Positions 16,517 through 23,292 of a DNA stretch of 35,687 nt are shown here, one piece after another. The translations under genes were made by a program, and so were the position numbers. Each line of letters begins with the position of its first letter. The first letter of the stretch is position 1. The notes under the pieces were generated by a model. That model did no database searches, was not told the origin of the DNA, and worked only from the letters and a program-made list of their open reading frames with translations. The DNA is from a bacterium (GTDB lineage Bacteria > SM23-81 > DAOVCL01). The stretch lies in assembly GCA_029932675.1 (NCBI GenBank), contig JAOZPP010000031.1, positions 1 through 35,687 of the forward strand, in the 5' to 3' direction.

Positions 16517-16589
16517 GGCGGCATAGCCAAGTGGCTAAGGCAGAGGTCTGCAAAACCTCTATTCCCCGGTTCGAATCCGGGTGCCGCCT
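16517..16589 (+). tRNA. tRNA-Cys (GCA)
   Basis: Acceptor GGCGGCA pairs with TGCCGCC. Anticodon stem GAGGT/ACCTC encloses CTGCAAA with GCA at 16550-16552. T arm GGTTCGAATCC. CCA is not encoded. It lies 11 bases after tRNA-Gly. Confidence 0.96.
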
Positions 16590-16596
16590 CTTTAGA

Positions 16597-16683
16597 GCCG
16601 GGGTGGCGGAATTTGGTAGACGCAGCGGACTTAAAATCCGCTGTCCAATTTCGGACGTGCCGGTTCGAGTCCGGCCCTCGGCA
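16597..16683 (+). tRNA. tRNA-Leu (TAA)
   Basis: An 87-nt class II tRNA with a long variable arm. Acceptor GCCGGGG pairs with CCTCGGC (one G-T). Anticodon stem GCGGA/TCCGC encloses CTTAAAA with TAA at 16632-16634. CCA is not encoded. It is followed by an A8 run. Confidence 0.96.
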
Positions 16684-16689
16684 AAAAAA

Positions 16690-16768
16690 ATTCCCTGCTG
16701 GCGGCCAGGTTTAGTTTGGACTCTCAGATAGGGGCTAGTCCACAGCATATCCTGGCACAGCAGGGAAT
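16690..16768. other. Long nested inverted repeat after the tRNA cluster
   Basis: ATTCCCTGCTG (16690-16700) pairs perfectly with CAGCAGGGAAT (16758-16768). Inside, CCAGG (16705-16709) pairs with CCTGG (16751-16755), and GGACT (16718-16722) pairs with AGTCC (16737-16741). The result is a nested stem of about 21 bp. No T tract follows. It may be a processed or stable RNA, or an unusual tRNA-operon 3' structure. The surrounding 16684-17286 has no protein gene I can support. Confidence 0.55.
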
Positions 16769-16950
16769 CTGGGGGTGGTAAGCTTTGTGCGGAGGCCGTC
16801 TCCAAGGATATAAATTTTGCAATTCCTATGCCAAACGGGTAGCTTTTAATTTGACTTTCAAAACTTATTGCCTTTAAATATTTTACAAGCGTATCCTTTT
16901 TAAATCTTGGTTTCGACTTTCTTATAGAGATTGAAGTTTGTTGCCGTTTT

Positions 16951-16966
16951 TGGCAAAATTCTTGCA
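16951..16966 (+). promoter_or_regulatory. Second candidate sigma54 promoter
   Basis: TGGCAAA-ATTC-TTGCA keeps the invariant GG and GC with exactly ten bases between them and a perfect TTGCA; two of the seven -24 bases differ from TGGCACG. Transcription would start near 16977 and run into two hairpins and no sizeable open frame. Confidence 0.45.
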
Positions 16967-16995
16967 TATTGAGAAACGAGCGGAGCCCGAATTTG

Positions 16996-17128
16996 AAATT
17001 GAGGATGTAGAATTAAAATTGACCGTAATCGGCCAGCCGTCAAGTGTTCTTACCTGACGGCAAGGAGGAAAAGTGGCAGAATCGGGGTTCTGCCACCTCG
17101 TAGTTGGGAAAATTGAGAATGTAGAATT
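16996..17128. repeat. 19-bp direct repeat pair
   Basis: AAATTGAGGATGTAGAATT (16996-17014) recurs with one change at 17110-17128. A related AATTGAGGATGTGATT occurs at 27803-27818. All are intergenic and in the same orientation. Confidence 0.55.
17036..17096 (+). other. Two hairpins downstream of the candidate sigma54 site
   Basis: GCCGTCA/TGACGGC (17036-17061, 12-nt loop) and GTGGCAGAA/TTCTGCCAC (17073-17096, 6-nt loop). Between them is AAGGAGG (17062-17068), four bases before a GTG (17073) that opens a 25-codon frame to 17150. The micro-frame has no recognisable content, so I do not call it a gene. The layout could equally be a structured small RNA. Confidence 0.4.
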
Positions 17129-17197
17129 TAGGAATGGAAGAGGTTATTGATTGATGGTAGCGGGGTTTGGACTTCAGCCCCACACTCTTCCCTTTCT

Positions 17198-17278
17198 CAG
17201 CGACCAGCAATAAGCGGTCAGTCTTCAGTCAATTGTTATTGCTCTTCCTAAGCTCTGAAAACTGATGACTGGAGGCTG
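17198..17278. repeat. Inverted heptanucleotide-repeat element (family B)
   Basis: Five degenerate 7-bp units beginning CAG or AAG (17198-17232) are followed, after about 22 bp, by three units beginning CTG plus a partial one (17255-17278). The second set is the reverse complement type of the first (CAGNNNN versus CTGNNNN), so the element can fold back. The same unit type appears at 27462-27508 and inside the coding sequence at 20202-20229. Confidence 0.65.
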
Positions 17279-17286
17279 TTTCCAAA

Positions 17287-17360
17287 GGGCGATTAGCTCA
17301 GATGGTTAGAGTGCTTGCTTGACATGCAAGAGGTCACTGGTTCGAATCCAGTATCGCCCA
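17287..17360 (+). tRNA. tRNA-Val (GAC)
   Basis: Acceptor GGGCGAT pairs with ATCGCCC, anticodon GAC at 17321-17323 within CTTGCTT/ATGCAAG surroundings, T arm CTGGTTCGAATCCAG. CCA is not encoded. It lies about 600 bp from the other three tRNAs, directly after the heptad-repeat element. Confidence 0.96.
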
Positions 17361-17377
17361 CTACTCTGAGTATACAA

Positions 17378-17415
17378 AGAGGGGAGGTGGTAGATTTTTT
17401 CGCCACCTCCCCTCT
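17378..17415. terminator. Bidirectional hairpin terminator
   Basis: AGAGGGGAGGTGG (17378-17390) and CCACCTCCCCTCT (17403-17415) form a perfect 13-bp stem. The 12-nt loop contains T6. It lies between convergent tRNA-Val (+) and the DUF3160 gene (-). T tracts after the stem are short on both strands, so it may rely on stem strength. Confidence 0.7.
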
Positions 17416-17441
17416 GGCCTTTAATCAGGTCCGCGGTACCC

Positions 17442-19907
17442 TTACCGCAAAAGGACCATCTTCCTTGTTCTTTCAACCGCTAACCCATCACCTATCACCT
17501 GTAACCTACAAAAATAGATTCCGCTCCCCACATCTTGGCCGTGCGAACCCTTACCATCCCAGGTAACTTTATGAAGTCCAGGTGCTTGCTTCCCAGCAAC
17601 CAGGGTCCTCACCTCCTGGCCTGTTATGTTGTAAATCTTGAGGGTTGTAGGGCAGGGACGATCTACGATTAACGAGTAACGAATAACGGTATTTGCATTA
17701 AACGGATTTGGGTAGTTCTGTTGCAGTAAGAAAACCTCAGGCAAACTATGAGGGTCTTCTTCAGGTGGAACCTCCGTATCCATATGTAGGCTGTAATGGA
17801 AGGGACAGGGATTCAAGAAGCTCTGGCTGGTATCTATGAAGCTGGCCATCCAGACCGGCAAGGGCTTTGGGTTGTCACTCGTCTGTATCTCCTGCCACTG
17901 TTCGTCGGTTAATCTCTCTGAAATCGGCTGGGTGAACTCATAATAGGAGAAGATGGCCCCCTTGGTCACCTTTACTGTGTCCTCCACAGATACGATCACA
18001 AATATCTCCAGTGGATAGCCAATTCCCTCCTCTAAACAGGTAAAAGTGACATAGGCATCGGTATGCACATCGGCGATCACGGCCATCGCATCGTCAATGT
18101 CGTTCTCTATCTGCCCGGATATTTCTGGTGGAAAGGTGACGATCTCTTCTATCTTCTCCCCGAAATGGCAGAGAAGATCATACTCCTCCTCGCTCAGAGC
18201 TTGATTGGTCAGCTCCTTTATGGAAATATCCTTCAGGGACAGGAGCAGCGTCTCCAGGTCCTCCAACCTCGTTCTGAACTCATCGAGCAACAGCCCTCTG
18301 GTTTCGAAGCCGGTTATCATAAACCTGGCCAACGAGGCCAACCTGGCATACAGATAAGGGTTGGGCTCGACATATCCCTTTGTAAACCAACTCTGTGGAG
18401 GACCTCCTTCTGTCCCACTCTGTTTGGCATACAAAATCGTGTCGTGCCTCAGCTCTCCCCAGGAGCCCAGAGAGGTGGAGAGTTCTTTATCGGTCCACGC
18501 CTGGTTTTGCATAAAGGGAGGATAGCCTTCCCCCTTAGGAAAAAGAAATGGCATAAGGCAATAGAGCCAATTCCAATACAGATTTTGAGCCCAGAGGGAG
18601 TCGAGGAGAGACTTAAATTCAACCTTAAGAGAATCCATCATCTCGGAATAGCCTAAATGGCTGGTCTCATGATAGATCTCATCCAGGATCTGATAGGCCC
18701 TTTCAGAGCCAAGAATGGACATAACATCCAAGCCCTTGGGCATAAGTCTATCTACAAAAGGGGCAACCAGCCTATCGAACATATAAGAATCAGGGATGAA
18801 CCTCTGTCCCATAAACCTAAAACCCTTGGGTGTCCAGGTGGTTATCATTGGACCAGGGAGCTTGTCGGCCTCCACCAAAAATTCGTTGAGCAGAACCTCG
18901 TTACCCAGGCTGTCCACCCTCAAATTCGCAAAATCGGCTCCATAGACCTGTTTGGCGATAGAAGTATACTGGTAGATGTTCAGATCATCAGACTTTCCCA
19001 CAAAGAAGACGGTGGGATCATAGATCCTGGCCCAACTATCCAAGGCCGGCTCCCCCTCTACATCGACGCTGTTCAATGCCTGGGTAAGCAATATCGCCTG
19101 TAGGGTCTGGGGGAGGGCTATATTAGGGCAATGGTCTGTATTTCTCACGGCAAATGAGATCCTGCCATACCACATCATTGACCTGAAATACCTCTTCAAA
19201 ATCTCCTTTCTGGTGTAGTGACCTCTGGGAAGATATTGGCTGTAGTCCTCCCAATAGCAGAAGATAGGGGAATACTCATAGAATTCGTGGGCCTCAATGA
19301 GGGAAAGTTCTGCACCAACCAGACTGTCCACATAGGAGGGAATGACCGTTGTGCTGTCCAGAAGCACGCTTCCCACCGCGAAATAGGCCACATTCTTTCG
19401 AGCCGCCTCCTTAACATCCGGGTCAGTTGCCTCCGCATACATCGCTTCAGCCTTAGCCAGCATCGCCTCGTTCAGAGCACTCAAATCGTCGGTAAACTCC
19501 TGCACCTCCAGTATCCTGAGCATATAGTCGTAGAGGATGTGATAGGTATGAAGCACAGCATCGGTGGTCACAAAAGCGGGAGTTCTTATATCACCGCACT
19601 CATTGTAGACATCGTAGATCTGCTTGTAGTGGGATGGTTTGACCACAAAGCCATTCTGCAGAAGCAAGGCTTTGTCAGCATCGCTAAAGGTGAAATCGTT
19701 GAAATTAACCACATTTGAAAAGTCTGGCTCAATTGTGTAAGGCTCAACACAGGGCTCCACATCCACCAGATAGGGATGATAGGTGCCAAACTCCGTCTCC
19801 ACATCCTCGGTGATGTCGGCAATCATCTGAGCTGCAACATGGCCTGACCAGAAAAAGATACCAAGAAGGAGAAGGGAAATGGCCAGGAAATTTTTAAACT
19901 TTTCCAT
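17442..19907 (-). CDS. DUF3160 exported protein with C-terminal sorting domain
   Basis: An 821-residue exported protein. A signal peptide (MEKFKNF, hydrophobic core, cut near HVAAQ) leads into a DUF3160 domain of unknown function: LLQNGFVVKPSHYKQIYDVY and FVTTDAVLHTYHILYDYML are family hallmarks around residues 84-132. The last 85 or so residues are a FlgD-like/type A sorting domain with QNYPNPFN, TLKIYNITGQEV, WDGKGSHG and RKMVLLR, as in proteins exported by type IX-like systems. The start is ATG behind GGAGGT (minus strand). It is last in a co-directional series, 77 bp after the PD40 gene. Two stretches of its sorting domain are encoded by 7-bp-period repeats (17475-17509, 17659-17686). Confidence 0.9.
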   Translation of the reverse strand: MEKFKNFLAISLLLLGIFFWSGHVAAQMIADITEDVETEFGTYHPYLVDVEPCVEPYTIEPDFSNVVNFNDFTFSDADKALLLQNGFVVKPSHYKQIYDVYNECGDIRTPAFVTTDAVLHTYHILYDYMLRILEVQEFTDDLSALNEAMLAKAEAMYAEATDPDVKEAARKNVAYFAVGSVLLDSTTVIPSYVDSLVGAELSLIEAHEFYEYSPIFCYWEDYSQYLPRGHYTRKEILKRYFRSMMWYGRISFAVRNTDHCPNIALPQTLQAILLTQALNSVDVEGEPALDSWARIYDPTVFFVGKSDDLNIYQYTSIAKQVYGADFANLRVDSLGNEVLLNEFLVEADKLPGPMITTWTPKGFRFMGQRFIPDSYMFDRLVAPFVDRLMPKGLDVMSILGSERAYQILDEIYHETSHLGYSEMMDSLKVEFKSLLDSLWAQNLYWNWLYCLMPFLFPKGEGYPPFMQNQAWTDKELSTSLGSWGELRHDTILYAKQSGTEGGPPQSWFTKGYVEPNPYLYARLASLARFMITGFETRGLLLDEFRTRLEDLETLLLSLKDISIKELTNQALSEEEYDLLCHFGEKIEEIVTFPPEISGQIENDIDDAMAVIADVHTDAYVTFTCLEEGIGYPLEIFVIVSVEDTVKVTKGAIFSYYEFTQPISERLTDEQWQEIQTSDNPKPLPVWMASFIDTSQSFLNPCPFHYSLHMDTEVPPEEDPHSLPEVFLLQQNYPNPFNANTVIRYSLIVDRPCPTTLKIYNITGQEVRTLVAGKQAPGLHKVTWDGKGSHGQDVGSGIYFCRLQVIGDGLAVERTRKMVLLR
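17475..17509 (-). repeat. Five heptad repeats within coding sequence (family C)
   Basis: Exactly five 7-bp units with plus-strand pattern (A/C)ACCNNT/C tile 35 bp inside the DUF3160 protein's sorting domain. On the coding strand they read as AGGTNAN-type units, encoding LQVIGDGLAVE just before the last strand. The PD40 gene has the same family at the same place (20016-20050). Confidence 0.75.
17659..17686 (-). repeat. Four heptad repeats within coding sequence (family A)
   Basis: Four 7-bp units of plus-strand form CGANTAA (first unit CGATCTA) tile 28 bp. On the coding strand they are CGTTANT-type and encode RYSLIVDR, the loop after the YPNPFN strand. The same family is at the matching place in the gene at the window end (35580-35607). 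Confidence 0.75.
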
Positions 19908-19984
19908 TTAAAACACCTCCTTTCAAATCAGAAAAATTTTTATTAACACCTTAAACTACAGGAAATTACAGCCGATATCACCAT

Positions 19985-21889
19985 TCACCTGAGTAGAACC
20001 ATCTTCCTGGTTTTTGTTACCTTTAACCTGTCACCTATAACCTCTAACCTGTAGATATAGACCCCACTGGAGACCTCCCTGCCAAAGTTATCCCTTCCAT
20101 CCCAACAGACCTCGTAATAACCAGCTTTCTGGTCTTCATCCACCAGAGTCTTTACCACCTGAGCCAAGATGTTGTAAATCTTTAGGGTGGTGCGGTGTGG
20201 CCTGACCGCTGACAACTGATAGCTGATCGCTGTAGTCGAATTGAACGGATTGGGGTAGTTGGGGAAAAGGGCAAATCTGTCAGGGATTTCATTAGGATGT
20301 TTCGGCTCCTTTACCGATGAATTCGTCTTCACTCTTACTTCGCCAGAATAGCCGCTCTCGCTACCAAAGCTATCTGTAGCCGTGATTATGTAAAAATAGA
20401 CAGTATTGGCGGTTACATTTGTGTCCAGATAAAAGGTTGTCCTTAAGGTACCAAGCATATCGGTAGGAATAAATCCGCTAAGAGTGTCACGATATATGGA
20501 ATAATAGGCCAAATCAGGCTCTTTGTTTCTTGCCCAGCTCAAAATAACTCCCAAATCCTTCCCAGTTGTGTCGGCAGAGATGCTATCCGGGCAGGCGGGT
20601 GGAATAACCTCCGGCTGGATCTCCCTCATCCCCCCGGTGGGCGAATTTCCGATGACATCCAGGGTGAACCTCAGAGGAACCCCAAAAACATCCCTGGCCG
20701 AATCAACCTCTAAGCAATAGATGTCACAATCTCCATCTTTGTCTGAGGAAAAATAGATGTGATCGAACTGAGGTGAGGAAAAATCGGGAGCTAAATAGAC
20801 GGGATACATATTATCCCCAGAGCCATAATCCTCAAACTCTATCGTCAGACTTTTCCCATGCACCCCGTTTGGATCCATAGTGAGGATATGGAATGTAGGC
20901 TCTGAATTTGCCAACCCCTTCCACTCCGCCTCCTGAGCCCGGGAGCAAAGAACCAGCGACTCTCCACCTGGACTCCAGCGAGGGCAACCAGCATCACCTT
21001 GGAGGCTGTCTGTTATGCATTCAACCTGCGAAGGGATGCTTAGATCCATCTTGTAGATCTGGTAGATGGTATCCCTTTGGGTATCAAAGGCGAGCTGATC
21101 TCCACAGGGTGAGAAGTCGGGGTTACCATCATAGTCAGGGTTTGTGGTCAATTGGGTGGGGGACCCGCTTCCATCGCTCTCCATAACAAATATGTCGTAG
21201 TTGCAGAACTGATCAGAGCTATATGCTATCTTTGAGCCATCATAGGACCAAGAGGGGCTAACATCGGTGTAGGTATTAAAGGTGAGCCTGATCAGATCTC
21301 CCCCGTCGAGACTTCTCATCGAGTAAAGCTCGAAGTTCCCATCTCGATTGGAGGAGAAGACTATTCTCGTCCCATCCGGTGAGAGGTCCGGGGTGATGTC
21401 AATTGCTGGGTTAGTGGTTAGCCTCACCCGATTATCGCCAGCGCTGTCTCCATCGGCATCCACTGCATCCATTCTCCAGATGTCCCATCCCTCGACGAAG
21501 ACGATCCAGTTGTTGGGGAGGACATCTATTACCTGAGAGGAGTCCGACTCGATGGAATCGCTGTTTAATGCCGCGACAAAATAGCTGTAGAGGGTATCAT
21601 TGATCAACCCATGGTCCACATAGAAGGTATCGGTGACGGTGGAATCGATCTTCTCAAAGGTAGCCTCACCCAAAAGCTTTCGGTAGATGTTATAGCTGAG
21701 AGGAGGATCCCCAGGTGGGGGAGCCCAGCTCAATTTAGCCGAATGGTTGCCGGCCTGGATATAGAGGGAAGGTATGGTTGGGTTGATCGAAGTTGATTTT
21801 GAGTATAAATCTCCATAGATGATCAATAATAATTCCAATAGAACCCCGAGAAAGACGATTTTCCTCCTGTGCAATTTTATATTTAGCAT
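19985..21889 (-). CDS. Fn3 / PD40 beta-propeller exported protein with sorting domain
   Basis: A 634-residue exported protein. N-terminus: basic then hydrophobic (HRRKIVFLGVLLELLLIIYG). A fibronectin III-like domain (about 40-125, LSWAPPPGDPPLSYNIYR), then WD40-like PD40/TolB propeller repeats (DITPDLSPDGTRIVFSSNRD, DVSPSWSYDGSKIAYSSD, GNPDFSPCGDQLAF), a second Fn3 domain (about 440-530) and a FlgD-like/type A sorting domain (FPNYPNPFN, TLKIYNILAQ, WDGRDNFG, RKMVLLR). The start is ATG with GGAGGT five bases upstream. It follows the BNR-repeat gene by 53 bp in the same direction. Binding function is not known. Heptad repeats encode two loops of the sorting domain. Confidence 0.9.
   Translation of the reverse strand: MLNIKLHRRKIVFLGVLLELLLIIYGDLYSKSTSINPTIPSLYIQAGNHSAKLSWAPPPGDPPLSYNIYRKLLGEATFEKIDSTVTDTFYVDHGLINDTLYSYFVAALNSDSIESDSSQVIDVLPNNWIVFVEGWDIWRMDAVDADGDSAGDNRVRLTTNPAIDITPDLSPDGTRIVFSSNRDGNFELYSMRSLDGGDLIRLTFNTYTDVSPSWSYDGSKIAYSSDQFCNYDIFVMESDGSGSPTQLTTNPDYDGNPDFSPCGDQLAFDTQRDTIYQIYKMDLSIPSQVECITDSLQGDAGCPRWSPGGESLVLCSRAQEAEWKGLANSEPTFHILTMDPNGVHGKSLTIEFEDYGSGDNMYPVYLAPDFSSPQFDHIYFSSDKDGDCDIYCLEVDSARDVFGVPLRFTLDVIGNSPTGGMREIQPEVIPPACPDSISADTTGKDLGVILSWARNKEPDLAYYSIYRDTLSGFIPTDMLGTLRTTFYLDTNVTANTVYFYIITATDSFGSESGYSGEVRVKTNSSVKEPKHPNEIPDRFALFPNYPNPFNSTTAISYQLSAVRPHRTTLKIYNILAQVVKTLVDEDQKAGYYEVCWDGRDNFGREVSSGVYIYRLEVIGDRLKVTKTRKMVLLR
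20016..20050 (-). repeat. Five heptad repeats within coding sequence (family C)
   Basis: Five 7-bp units ending ACCT on the plus strand (NTNACCT) tile 35 bp and encode LEVIGDRLKVT of the sorting domain. Position and unit number match 17475-17509 in the neighbouring gene. Confidence 0.75.
20202..20229 (-). repeat. Four heptad repeats within coding sequence (family B)
   Basis: Four 7-bp units CTGANNN tile 28 bp (followed by CTG) and encode the SYQLSAVR loop after the YPNPFN strand. This is the same protein position as 17659-17686 but a different repeat family, the one also found between genes at 17198-17278 and 27462-27508. Confidence 0.75.
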
Positions 21890-21942
21890 CTTACACCTCC
21901 ATAGCGTAATATGAGTCCCCTTTTACTTAGACCCATCTGTCT

Positions 21943-23229
21943 TTATCTGATGAGGACAAGTTTCCCAGTGGAAGTTAGCTTTTTCGACCTCATTTGACAG
22001 AGATATATCCCGCTGGGAAGATCATGTCCTTCCTCATCCTTGCCGTCCCAGAGGATGGTATGGCGGCCAGGTCTCTGGTTCCTATCCAAGAGGGTTCTCA
22101 CCTTTCCCCCAAAAATGTTGAAGATCGAAATCTCGGTCCTTCTCGGATGGCTTCCACCCAGGTAATAGGGGATTTGCGTATAAGAATTGAAGGGATTGGG
22201 GTAGTTGGCAAAAAGCTCGCATCTATTGGGATAGGGATGAGGGGCTGGGGGTTGGGTAACTCCAGCCAGGGTGTCTGTGTAGCTCCATACTCCCTGGTCG
22301 GTCCCTGCGTAGATCAATCTGGGGTCTTGATAGTCCAAGGCCAAGCAGTGAACATTAGTGTTGGATAGACCATCATTAATGAAAGTCCAACTCTTTCCAT
22401 CTGGGCTTCTTGCAACCCCCCATTCTAAGGAAGCAAGATACATAACCCTGAGAGAGGAGATCTGAAAGGAGGATGCCTTCAACATCCATTCTATAACTGT
22501 CCAATTTTCTCCCCTGTCCCTCGATTTGTAGAGGCCGTCAGAGTAAGAACCCGCTCCCATTGTGGCATAGATTATGTTGGTCGTATCCGGATCGATGAGC
22601 AATGAGGTTACATTAATTGGCGATCCAAGGCATAAGTTCCAATCCTTTCCCCCATTATCCGATCGATAGACCCCTGAGGGCGTCCCCGCATAGATGAGGT
22701 TAGAGTCTTGAGGAGAGATGGCTAAACACCAGACTGAGGAGTCAGTCAAGTTTTGATTAACCCAGCTCCAACTTGTGCCCGCCTGAGTGGTTTTGGCTAC
22801 CCCCTCAATGAATGAACCAGCGTAGATAAAGCTGGGATTGCGTGGATAGATAGCCAGACAACTGGGGTAGAAGAGCCAAAGGGAGACCCTCCAGTTGTCT
22901 CCTCCGTTGGTGCTCTTGTAGATACCATCACTTCTGCTCCCATGGCCACAGGCTCCATATACCACTATGCAGTCGAATCGGGGATCAAACCCGAATCCAT
23001 AAACCGGAAGGCCCAGACACTCAAGAGTATCCCACTCCTCTCCCTCATTGAAGCTTCGATAACCCCCCCTTTCGGTGCCTGCAAAGATTGGGCCTGAAAT
23101 CTCTGGATAGGTACCAATGGCCAAGCAGGTATCCTGCCCTAGTCCCAGGAAGTTCCATCCCCCCTGAGAAGGTATGGAGATGGCAAGAACGGCGATAAAG
23201 GTAACTATAGATAGATAATAGCCTTTTAT
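21943..23229 (-). CDS. BNR/sialidase-like repeat exported protein, probable AUA start
   Basis: Predicted 428-residue exported protein built of BNR-type propeller repeats (GIYKSTNGGDNWRV, IYAGTPSGVYRSDNGGKDW, GLYKSRDRGENWTV, IYAGTDQGVW), ending in a type A/FlgD-like sorting domain (FANYPNPFN, WDGKDEEGHDLPSGIYL, GKLVLIR). The first ordinary start in frame, TTG at 23124, gives no signal peptide. The frame continues upstream without a stop through a credible signal sequence (KGYYLSIVTFIAVLAIS, then IPSQGG) to an ATA codon at 23229-23227. This ATA lies six bases after GGAGGT (complement of 23236-23241), as in its neighbours. AUA initiation, or an ATG lost by mutation or sequencing error, is inferred. 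No heptad repeats are seen in this copy. Confidence 0.82.
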   Translation of the reverse strand: MKGYYLSIVTFIAVLAISIPSQGGWNFLGLGQDTCLAIGTYPEISGPIFAGTERGGYRSFNEGEEWDTLECLGLPVYGFGFDPRFDCIVVYGACGHGSRSDGIYKSTNGGDNWRVSLWLFYPSCLAIYPRNPSFIYAGSFIEGVAKTTQAGTSWSWVNQNLTDSSVWCLAISPQDSNLIYAGTPSGVYRSDNGGKDWNLCLGSPINVTSLLIDPDTTNIIYATMGAGSYSDGLYKSRDRGENWTVIEWMLKASSFQISSLRVMYLASLEWGVARSPDGKSWTFINDGLSNTNVHCLALDYQDPRLIYAGTDQGVWSYTDTLAGVTQPPAPHPYPNRCELFANYPNPFNSYTQIPYYLGGSHPRRTEISIFNIFGGKVRTLLDRNQRPGRHTILWDGKDEEGHDLPSGIYLCQMRSKKLTSTGKLVLIR

Positions 23230-23292
23230 TTTCGCACCTCCATTTTGAGAAAGATTGAAATGGCTTTCACTCTAATCTCCTTATTCTATCAA

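Noticed and set aside
16397-16967. Open frames of 105, 66 and 152 codons over the tRNA cluster
   Set aside because: They read through three tRNA genes with full cloverleafs; tRNA-rich DNA often gives such false frames.
17198-17278. Could the spaced repeats be a CRISPR array?
   Set aside because: Units are 7 bp, degenerate and tandem without unique spacers; no cas genes are in the window.
18063-19718. Three long plus-strand open frames (197, 148 and 166 codons) opposite the DUF3160 gene
   Set aside because: They lie wholly antisense to a gene with signal peptide, domain and sorting-domain motifs, have no recognisable motifs and no convincing Shine-Dalgarno sites.
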